Below, one piece after another: positions 1 through 5,800 of a stretch of DNA of 25,923 bases. Location of the stretch: assembly GCA_937891125.1 (NCBI GenBank), contig CALAEZ010000212.1, positions 1 to 25,923 of the forward strand, read 5' to 3'. Position 1 is the first letter of the stretch. The number at the start of each line of letters is the position of its first letter. Below the pieces are notes generated by a model. The model was given only the letters and a program-made list of their open reading frames with translations, was not told the origin of the DNA and made no database searches. The position numbers and the translations under genes were made by a program. Source of the stretch: an uncultured Treponema sp. (lineage in GTDB: Bacteria; Spirochaetota; Spirochaetia; Treponematales; Treponemataceae).

Positions 1-1
1 C

Positions 2-1603
2 CTATATAATCTTAGAAAACTTTTTTTCCAAATCCTTTATCAGTTTATACTCAAAAGAATCCACCAAAGCAAGGTACGAAGCTTCAATAACATCGCTCGA
101 AACTCCCATCGTTGCCCAATGCTCGTCGCCATCGCTCGACTCAATCAAAACGCGTACACGGCTAGCCGTCGCAGACTTTCCGTCAAGCACGCGTACCTTA
201 TAGTCAGTAAGATGCACTTGAGCCACACTCGGATAAAACTGCTCCAAAGCATTACGCATGGCAACATCTAGCGCATTTACAGGACCATCGCCATCTCCAG
301 CCGTAACAACAACCTTGCCGTCAACATCAATTTTAAACTGGGCAAAAGCACTCTGCTCATCAGCAAAGCGCGGAAATTCTCCGCTAGTCTTATAATAATG
401 CAAGTTAAAAAATGGCTGATACTTACCAATAGTCTTACGCACAAGAATTTCAAAACTCGCATCCGCACCTTCAAATTGGTAGCCCTCATGTTCTAGTTCC
501 TTAACTTTCTTTACAATTTCCGAAACAACTGGACTACTCTTTGTGAGCGAAGAATCAAACTTTTGAACTTTTTCCACAATCATGCTCTTACCAGCAACTT
601 CACTCATCAAGAAAATTCGCTCGTTCCCTACACTTTCTGGCGAAACATGCTCATACGCATAAGGATTTTTTATAACAGCATCAATATGCATTCCAGCCTT
701 ATGGGCAAACGCACTTCCACCCACATAAGGCATTCCGGGGTTTAATGCAATATTCGTAATTTCTGCAACACGGCGGCTAATAGGTGTCAAAAGTTTCATA
801 TTTTCTTCGGGAATACACTCATAACCCATCTTCAACTGCAAATCGGCAATTATTGTAGAAAGATTTGCATTTCCCGTGCGTTCGCCAAAGCCTAAAAAAA
901 CGCCCTGTACGTGGGTAGCTCCCGCGCGCACTGCGAGCAAACTGTTTGCAACAGCAAGCCCTGAGTCATTATGCGTGTGAATGCCGATAGTACATGCCGC
1001 ACCAAAGCGCGCTACGACCGATTCGGTAATCTTCTTGCAGTCTTCGAGCATACAGCCGCCCTTCGTCTCACATAAGCAGAGTGTACTAGCTCCCCCCTTC
1101 ACTGCAGCTTCCAGTGTCTGCATGGCATACTCAGGATTTGCCTCGTAGCCACTGAAAAAATGCTCTGCATCATAGATTACCGTTCGTCCGTGCTTTGTTA
1201 AGTAGGCGACCGTATCCGAAATCATGTCAAGATTTTCTTCGAGCGTCGCATGCAACACATCGGTCACTTGAAAATCCCATGACTTACCAAAAATGACGAC
1301 ATGCTCTGTTTCTGCAGCCAAAAGACTCTGCAGATTTGCATCCTCGGCGCAGGCACTTCCCTTCCGGCGGGTCGAACCAAAAGCGACAAGCTTCGCATTT
1401 TTGAGCGTAAGCTTTTTTGCTTCCTCAAAGAATTCCATATCCTTTGGATTAGAACCAGGATTTCCTGCCTCAATATACGCAACGCCGAGCTCGTCTAAAG
1501 CACGCACAATGTTAATTTTATCCTGTACTGAATAACTAATGCCCTCACCTTGAGAGCCGTCACGCAATGTTGAATCCAAAATAGAAATCTTTTTTATAGC
1601 CAT
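2..1603 (-). CDS. cimA: (R)-citramalate synthase
   Basis: Condenses pyruvate with acetyl-CoA to (R)-citramalate, the entry step of the threonine-independent route to isoleucine; cytosolic. The 533-residue protein opens with the HMGL/IPMS signature (DSTLRDGSQGEG, residues 10-21). It has the metal-binding HTHND motif (209-213), DAEHFF (145-150) and GERTGNAN (240-247). The C-terminal LeuA-type regulatory domain (about 400-533) ends in an IEASYLALVDSFEYKL segment typical of the CimA subgroup rather than LeuA. The frame is open up to 1657, but I place the start at 1603 (MAIKKISIL): homology begins there and a -10 box lies exactly six bases upstream, leaving no room for the longer forms. There is no Shine-Dalgarno sequence, so the mRNA may be leaderless. 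The C-terminal domain is the usual site of isoleucine feedback in this family. It is divergent from focA. A 2-isopropylmalate synthase is the alternative, but the length and motifs favour CimA. Confidence 0.9.
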   Translation of the reverse strand: MAIKKISILDSTLRDGSQGEGISYSVQDKINIVRALDELGVAYIEAGNPGSNPKDMEFFEEAKKLTLKNAKLVAFGSTRRKGSACAEDANLQSLLAAETEHVVIFGKSWDFQVTDVLHATLEENLDMISDTVAYLTKHGRTVIYDAEHFFSGYEANPEYAMQTLEAAVKGGASTLCLCETKGGCMLEDCKKITESVVARFGAACTIGIHTHNDSGLAVANSLLAVRAGATHVQGVFLGFGERTGNANLSTIIADLQLKMGYECIPEENMKLLTPISRRVAEITNIALNPGMPYVGGSAFAHKAGMHIDAVIKNPYAYEHVSPESVGNERIFLMSEVAGKSMIVEKVQKFDSSLTKSSPVVSEIVKKVKELEHEGYQFEGADASFEILVRKTIGKYQPFFNLHYYKTSGEFPRFADEQSAFAQFKIDVDGKVVVTAGDGDGPVNALDVAMRNALEQFYPSVAQVHLTDYKVRVLDGKSATASRVRVLIESSDGDEHWATMGVSSDVIEASYLALVDSFEYKLIKDLEKKFSKII

Positions 1604-1609
1604 GTGCGT

Positions 1610-1638
1610 ATTATGCAAATAAAAAGCCATGTGGTCAA
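1610..1638 (-). promoter_or_regulatory. cimA promoter
   Basis: Minus-strand -35 TTGACC (1638-1633), 17-bp spacer, -10 CATAAT (1615-1610). The expected +1, seven bases past the -10, is 1603, the A of the proposed cimA ATG. The -35 lies inside the shared palindrome at 1634-1650. Seen in sequence; function inferred. Confidence 0.6.
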
Positions 1639-1650
1639 TGTTACATTGAC
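1634..1650. repeat. 17-bp palindrome holding both divergent -35 boxes
   Basis: GTCAATGT-T-ACATTGAC is a perfect inverted repeat with 8-bp arms and a 1-bp centre. Its outer TTGAC ends supply the -35 boxes of cimA (minus) and focA (plus). It may be nothing more than two back-to-back -35 elements, or it may be an operator through which one regulator blocks both promoters. Confidence 0.55.
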
Positions 1651-1674
1651 TTTGCATACTTGAAGAGTTAAAAT
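1646..1674 (+). promoter_or_regulatory. focA promoter
   Basis: Plus-strand -35 TTGACT (1646-1651), 17-bp spacer, -10 TAAAAT (1669-1674). Predicted start about 1681 gives a 35-nt leader that includes the focA ribosome binding site AAGGAG (1705-1710). Confidence 0.6.
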
Positions 1675-1715
1675 AGCCTAAGAATCTCGCTGTAATGCTT
1701 TAATAAGGAGTTTTC

Positions 1716-2510
1716 ATGAATACCCCCGCAGAAATTGCACGTTCGTATATCGTTGTTGGTGCAGCAAAAACCAGATTGCCGTTTCTTAAGCTTTGTATGC
1801 TTTCGATTTTTGCTGGAATGTTTATTGCCTTTGGCGCACTAGGAAGCACTATTGCATCTTGTGGCGTACAGCCGGCAGCACTTTCACGCCTTTTAAGCGC
1901 TGCAATCTTTCCCATTGGGCTTATGATGGTCGTAGTCGCAGGCGCCGAGCTTTTTACTGGCAACTGTCTTATTTTTGCACCGGTACTTGCCCGCCGTGCA
2001 ACCATGAGGGGAATGTTGTACAACTGGGCGGTTGTCTATATCGGAAACTTTATTGGCGGCGTGTTGCTTGCGTTTTTAGCTGCATACAGTCATGTATTTT
2101 CGCTCTACGGCGAAAACCTGGCACAAGCAACCGTATCAACAGCAGTCGCAAAGCTTTCACTGTCGTTTGGAGACGCTTTTATCCGTGGCATTTTATGTAA
2201 CGTTATGGTGTGTGTTGCGGTATGGGTTGCGTTTGCCTCAAAAGACATCAGTGGCAAAATTATTGCACTCTACCTGCCAGTAGCGCTCTTTGTGCTCTGC
2301 GGTTTTGAGCACTGTATTGCAAATATGTACTTTGTTCCCGCCGGCATGTTCGCCGCTCACGTACACGGCATAGACGCGCCTGTTTTAAGCTGGGGCTCGT
2401 TTGTAATTGACAACTTGATTCCAGTTACGCTTGGTAACATTGTCGGTGGCTCTGTGTTTGTAGGCGGCGGCTACTGGCTTGCGTACTTAAAGGGAAGCAC
2501 GAACTACTAA
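1716..2510 (+). CDS. focA: Formate/nitrite transporter (FNT family)
   Basis: Inner-membrane pentameric channel of the FocA/NirC family. The substrate is probably formate (and related small monoacids), which suits a fermenter making formate. The 264 residues match the family's usual length with six membrane helices. Hallmarks: AELFTGN (77-83, the omega-loop Thr region), GNFIGG (110-115), GILCNVMVCVAVW (158-170) and GFEHCIANMYFVPAG (196-210), in which His199 is the conserved pore histidine. The ATG is preceded by AAGGAG at a 5-nt spacing. It is a single-gene unit, divergent from cimA and convergent with the Nudix gene. No pyruvate formate-lyase gene is in the window, so formate versus nitrite specificity rests on context only. 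Confidence 0.9.
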   Translation: MNTPAEIARSYIVVGAAKTRLPFLKLCMLSIFAGMFIAFGALGSTIASCGVQPAALSRLLSAAIFPIGLMMVVVAGAELFTGNCLIFAPVLARRATMRGMLYNWAVVYIGNFIGGVLLAFLAAYSHVFSLYGENLAQATVSTAVAKLSLSFGDAFIRGILCNVMVCVAVWVAFASKDISGKIIALYLPVALFVLCGFEHCIANMYFVPAGMFAAHVHGIDAPVLSWGSFVIDNLIPVTLGNIVGGSVFVGGGYWLAYLKGSTNY

Positions 2511-2539
2511 ACGGAGCGCAAACCGTTGCCGTTTTTAGT
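2506..2539. terminator. Weak hairpin between convergent focA and Nudix genes
   Basis: ACTAAACGG (2506-2514) can pair with CCGTTTTTAGT (2529-2539) with a two-base bulge. Alternatively AACGG (2510-2514) pairs with CCGTT (2523-2527) shortly ahead of GTTTTTA. It overlaps the focA stop codon and nearly fills the 30-bp gap. It probably ends transcription from one or both sides, but the stem is imperfect and the T-run short. Confidence 0.35.
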
Positions 2540-2540
2540 G

Positions 2541-3101
2541 CTATGAGCGGCTCCAAAGCTTGCAATATGCTTGCGTGCGAGCCGCAAAGCGTGCCACCTT
2601 TAAGAGCGCCCTGATTTCTGCTTTTGTATACCAAAACGCTTCTATTTCTTCTAGTTCCGAATCACTCGGTAAGATTTCACCAGCTGCAATACCTTCTACC
2701 ACAATGTTTTTTTCATTTGCAAAGCCAACTGCAGAATAGCTTTCAAGCCAAATATCGGTAATATGCTGTAGACGCAAGCCTGTTTCCTCCCGTAGCTCGC
2801 GCTCAGCAGCCGAAGCCGCATCCTCGCCTGCATCAATGAGGCCAGCAGGAAAATTATACACCCACTCGCCTACAGCCATGCGAAACTCTCGGCTGAGCAG
2901 AAGCTGCTCGTCACTTTCGTCATGCATAATCATAACAACGGCATCAACTCTGCCTTCGTGCAGCATAGCTCCGTCAGTAACAGACGGGTTTCGGCTAATC
3001 ATCTCGTAGATTTTTTTTCTTCCGCTTGCCGTTTCGTACGTAAGATTGTACCGCGTAATAAATTTTCCTTGATGGATTTTTTCGATGTGCTTAAACTCCA
3101 T
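2541..3101 (-). CDS. Nudix hydrolase (ADP-ribose pyrophosphatase-like)
   Basis: Hydrolyses a nucleoside diphosphate linked to another moiety; substrate unknown, with ADP-ribose most likely by overall type. The 186 residues contain a complete Nudix box at 87-109: G-x5-E-x7-REL-R-EE-T-GL, with the catalytic helix RELREETGL. The N-terminal part (HQGKFITRYNLTYET) resembles the NudF/ADPRase beta-sheet domain. The start ATG follows an AGAGG about six bases away. It is third in a minus-strand operon, 24 nt after the nitrilase-like gene. The last about 30 residues (ARFAARTQAYCKLWSRS) look less conserved. Confidence 0.8.
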   Translation of the reverse strand: MEFKHIEKIHQGKFITRYNLTYETASGRKKIYEMISRNPSVTDGAMLHEGRVDAVVMIMHDESDEQLLLSREFRMAVGEWVYNFPAGLIDAGEDAASAAERELREETGLRLQHITDIWLESYSAVGFANEKNIVVEGIAAGEILPSDSELEEIEAFWYTKAEIRALLKVARFAARTQAYCKLWSRS

Positions 3102-3125
3102 GTACAGCCTCTGTAAAAACGCAGT

Positions 3126-4511
3126 CTATACGCCGCTTATGTTTTCAATAAAAAGACAATCGTGCGCGCACGTACCAGTAAACGCACCGCCGCAAATCGG
3201 CATATTGCAGAGCGTCTGCGCTTCGTCTGCATTGCGACTAATGCGCTTTCGAATATAGCCGACATTTTCAAAGTTTGCTTCTTTGCCTTTTTCAAGCGCT
3301 GCACACGTGTTAATCCAGACAACATTGCAGTCATCGTGCGCGCACAAATCAAAGGACTGCCTAAAATCATACGAGCCAGTCGAAAACGACGGCACAATAA
3401 TCAATGTCAGCTTAAAACAGCGCATCAGCTGTTCCATGTATTTGGTTGTTAAAAAATCCTTGCAGATAAGAATTGCCATGCGTCCAATGCCTTCATAATG
3501 AAAGATGTTTACCACAAGGCTCGGATCGATGCCTTCAAGATAGCTACTTCCGTCTGTTTCAACGCGAAACGGATTTTGCTTACTCTGCTTACAGACAATC
3601 GTGCCGAATTTATCAAGGATTGTCACCGTATTTCGTTTATTTTGCCAATAAGACGGCAAAATGATAAGCGAAGGAATGTTTTGTTGTTCTTCTGTGGTAA
3701 GTGATGTAAGCCGTGCAGAAATAAACGTAGCCATTTCCGAATTTCCAAGCATTTCAGGAAAAACAATAATATCGCTTTTTTTGCTCGCAGCGGTCAAAAT
3801 CTTCTGCCAGACAAGCTCGTTTTCAGCAGCAAAATCGGCATCGTCATACGCAATCTTAAAATACTGCACCTTATCTTCATCATACGCTTGGACAGAAAAA
3901 CCACGCTCAAGCCGAAGCGGAGTTGCAGCCACCGTAAGCATTTTTTGTGTGGCAAAATGCGGAAACAATGTTTTTTTCAAGAAGAAATGCTTATCAATAA
4001 GCTCACCTAAAATGGAGTTTTCCATCAACAGCATGTTAAAGAGAAAATTGTCCATTCGATTGTAGCTATGACTTAAACGGTGCTTTCGCTCCCAGACACA
4101 GCTACAGCGCGGCAAAAGCCCGATGCCTGTCGCTTCACGATTTGTGTTGAGCACAACGGAAAAGTCATCCTCCTGAAACTGTGCAATCTGTTCCCGAAGG
4201 AGCGTTTCAAGTGCTTCGTCTAAGATTTGAACAAGTCCAACAATTGCAAAATAGTCGCATGCCTTTTGCAAGGTATCACATAAAGAACGTAATGCCGAAA
4301 AAAAATCATCTGTAAGAAGAGAGGAAGTAAGCTGAACAATAAAAAACGAATTCGAGTCGGCAAAGAGTGCAGGAACATGCGCTGCAATCAATGCCCGAAC
4401 CCGAAGTCGCTCTGTTTTTGACACACAGCTGTAGCGTACAAAGAAATCCTCTGTACAAGAGCTGATAACTGTCGAACAAAGCTCAGCAACAATATTATAT
4501 ATATTTTGCAT
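3126..4511 (-). CDS. Nitrilase-superfamily (carbon-nitrogen hydrolase) protein with unknown N-terminal domain
   Basis: The C-terminal half (about 205-460) has the carbon-nitrogen hydrolase fold with its Glu-Lys-Cys triad: Glu253 in IIVFPEML, Lys311 in the KQSKQNPF segment after NTVTILDKFGTIV, and Cys350 in AILICKDF. VPSFS (373-377) follows as in the family. Such enzymes cleave amides or nitriles or transfer acyl groups; no substrate can be named. Residues 1-200 match nothing I recognise; they are mostly helical-looking and Cys/Phe-rich. There is no signal peptide. The ATG lies 5 nt after the STAS gene stop and lacks a Shine-Dalgarno, so translation is probably coupled to it. That linkage hints at a regulatory rather than housekeeping role, which is inference. 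Length (461) is well above a stand-alone nitrilase (about 270-330). Confidence 0.7.
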   Translation of the reverse strand: MQNIYNIVAELCSTVISSCTEDFFVRYSCVSKTERLRVRALIAAHVPALFADSNSFFIVQLTSSLLTDDFFSALRSLCDTLQKACDYFAIVGLVQILDEALETLLREQIAQFQEDDFSVVLNTNREATGIGLLPRCSCVWERKHRLSHSYNRMDNFLFNMLLMENSILGELIDKHFFLKKTLFPHFATQKMLTVAATPLRLERGFSVQAYDEDKVQYFKIAYDDADFAAENELVWQKILTAASKKSDIIVFPEMLGNSEMATFISARLTSLTTEEQQNIPSLIILPSYWQNKRNTVTILDKFGTIVCKQSKQNPFRVETDGSSYLEGIDPSLVVNIFHYEGIGRMAILICKDFLTTKYMEQLMRCFKLTLIIVPSFSTGSYDFRQSFDLCAHDDCNVVWINTCAALEKGKEANFENVGYIRKRISRNADEAQTLCNMPICGGAFTGTCAHDCLFIENISGV

Positions 4512-4516
4512 TGCTG

Positions 4517-4810
4517 CTACTTAATCGTCAGAATGTCCTTAAATCCTGTTACATCAAAAATATCCATAATTGCATCTGCAACATGTGTAATGGTTAGTCC
4601 ACCCTTCTTTACAAACGATTTATGTGCAGAAAGCAATACGCGAAGCCCTGCTGATGAAATATAATCAAGCTTTGCAAGGTCAAGAACAAGCGCATTTACA
4701 TCTGAAACCGCCTGAATTTCCTTTTCAAGATTTGGTGAAGTTACTGTATCAACACGACCTTCAACTAAAAGTGTTACGGTGTCCCCTGACTGTGTTTTTG
4801 TTACGGTCAT
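4517..4810 (-). CDS. STAS-domain anti-anti-sigma factor-like protein
   Basis: A 97-residue stand-alone STAS domain of the SpoIIAA/RsbV type. The core LVLDLAKLDYISSAGLRVLLSAHK (41-64) contains the Ser pair 52-53; one of these aligns with the serine phosphorylated by anti-sigma kinases. Known members bind an anti-sigma kinase when unphosphorylated and free a sigma factor, or act in phosphatase-driven partner switching. No kinase or PP2C phosphatase gene is nearby, so its partner is elsewhere. AGGAG (4820-4824) sits nine bases before the ATG. First gene of the STAS/nitrilase/Nudix operon, with its own promoter. Confidence 0.85.
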   Translation of the reverse strand: MTVTKTQSGDTVTLLVEGRVDTVTSPNLEKEIQAVSDVNALVLDLAKLDYISSAGLRVLLSAHKSFVKKGGLTITHVADAIMDIFDVTGFKDILTIK

Positions 4811-4844
4811 ACTCTGTGGCTCCTATAAAAAAAATTGTAAGTTT

Positions 4845-4873
4845 ATTTTATTACTTTCATGCGTATTTTGCAA
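4845..4873 (-). promoter_or_regulatory. Promoter of STAS operon
   Basis: Minus-strand TTGCAA (4873-4868), 17-bp spacer, TAAAAT (4850-4845); predicted start near 4838, giving a leader of about 28 nt with the AGGAG site. Confidence 0.55.
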
Positions 4874-4889
4874 GAAGAAAATTGCATGG

Positions 4890-4915
4890 TACCATTGTTC
4901 GGCTACCATTGCTCG
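4890..4915. repeat. Tandem 12-bp direct repeat upstream of STAS promoter
   Basis: TACCATTGTTCG (4890-4901) and TACCATTGCTCG (4904-4915) differ at one base and repeat with a 14-bp period. They lie about 17-42 bp upstream of the -35 box, where an activator could bind. The first copy overlaps a 10-bp palindrome ATGGTACCAT (4886-4895). Function unknown. Confidence 0.4.
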
Positions 4916-4918
4916 AGT

Positions 4919-4949
4919 AAAAAAAAATGCCGCCAAACGTATGGCGGCA
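4919..4949 (-). terminator. Intrinsic terminator of the exporter operon
   Basis: On the minus strand TGCCGCC (4949-4943), an 8-nt loop and GGCGGCA (4934-4928) form a perfect 7-bp G+C-rich stem followed by nine T (4927-4919). It starts 18 nt after the stop of the LolA-like gene. Confidence 0.9.
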
Positions 4950-4967
4950 AAAAAATGCAAAAACTGG

Positions 4968-5762
4968 TTACAGACGACCTGTCTTTAAGAAGTTTGCGGT
5001 AAAGGTGCGCTCGTCAATCGGAACATCAACCTGAATGTTTACCATCTTCATAGCCGTAGAGTGACCTGTCTGCACGTTTGTCATCACGTTTTCCATCGGA
5101 ATGTTGTAAACACGACCGTTTGTGCCCGGCATCTGCTTAAGGCTCTTAATCTCGTTTACCTTTACGAGCTTACCTTTTTTGTCGTACATTTCGATGTAAA
5201 CCGGAATGAAGTTGTCCTTTGTAACCCATGAAATGCGGTACTGATACTGGCTTGACTTCGGATCTTTTGGCGTTGATTTTACAACGTACAGATCCTTAAA
5301 GTTTCCCTTGTCCTCGCTTTCTTTTAAAAGCTCGTGCGTATCGTCAGCAACCTCGCGGGTACTCATGTCGTCATAGGTAAAGTCAGTGCCGACAAATGAT
5401 TTTGAGCCTTCGCTTGAAGAAACGCGGCGTGCGTCTCCGCCTAAAGACGGCAGGTAAATCCATTTGTCATCGTCTTTTCCGTCATTTTCCTTCTGCAGGA
5501 AGTTTGTGCCCTTTACGCTTGCCGGAGAATGGAACATCATGACAACATCAGAAAGATTGTTCTTACAGCGGCCGTATTCACCGACATTACGGGTTTCTTC
5601 TACCTTGCCGTTTTTTGCAAGCACTACCTGTACGGCAGCCTTGGTAAAATCAGGCTTTGTACGGTCGTATGCCTTCTGCATAACCTCAGTGCCGTCAATG
5701 GCAAAGGCTGATGAGCCGAGAACGAAAGCTGCGGCAAGTGCCACTGTTTTTGTCAATTTCAT
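4968..5762 (-). CDS. Exported outer-membrane lipoprotein-sorting (LolA-like) protein
   Basis: A periplasmic protein of 264 residues with a clear signal peptide (MKLTKTVALAAAFVLGSSAFA, cleavage about residue 21 before IDG). The body matches the LolA-like 'outer membrane lipoprotein-sorting protein' family that accompanies MMPL/RND exporters: segments such as KWIYLPSLGGDARRVSSSE and SFVGTDFTYDDMS (about 100-130) are typical. It probably forms a half-barrel that carries a lipid or lipoprotein from the exporter across the periplasm. GGAGG (5772-5776) lies nine bases before the ATG. Last gene of the arsR-controlled operon, 38 nt after the second exporter and directly before a terminator. It is not classical LolA: it has no LolCDE partner here and the sequence differs. 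Confidence 0.8.
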   Translation of the reverse strand: MKLTKTVALAAAFVLGSSAFAIDGTEVMQKAYDRTKPDFTKAAVQVVLAKNGKVEETRNVGEYGRCKNNLSDVVMMFHSPASVKGTNFLQKENDGKDDDKWIYLPSLGGDARRVSSSEGSKSFVGTDFTYDDMSTREVADDTHELLKESEDKGNFKDLYVVKSTPKDPKSSQYQYRISWVTKDNFIPVYIEMYDKKGKLVKVNEIKSLKQMPGTNGRVYNIPMENVMTNVQTGHSTAMKMVNIQVDVPIDERTFTANFLKTGRL

Positions 5763-5800
5763 AAGAGTATACCTCCAAATATTTTTGTGCTGCGCAAGGT

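Noticed and set aside
1604..1657. N-terminal extension of cimA to the ATG at 1657 (or the one at 1630)
   Set aside because: The extra residues do not match the family, and the cimA -35 and -10 boxes lie inside this stretch.
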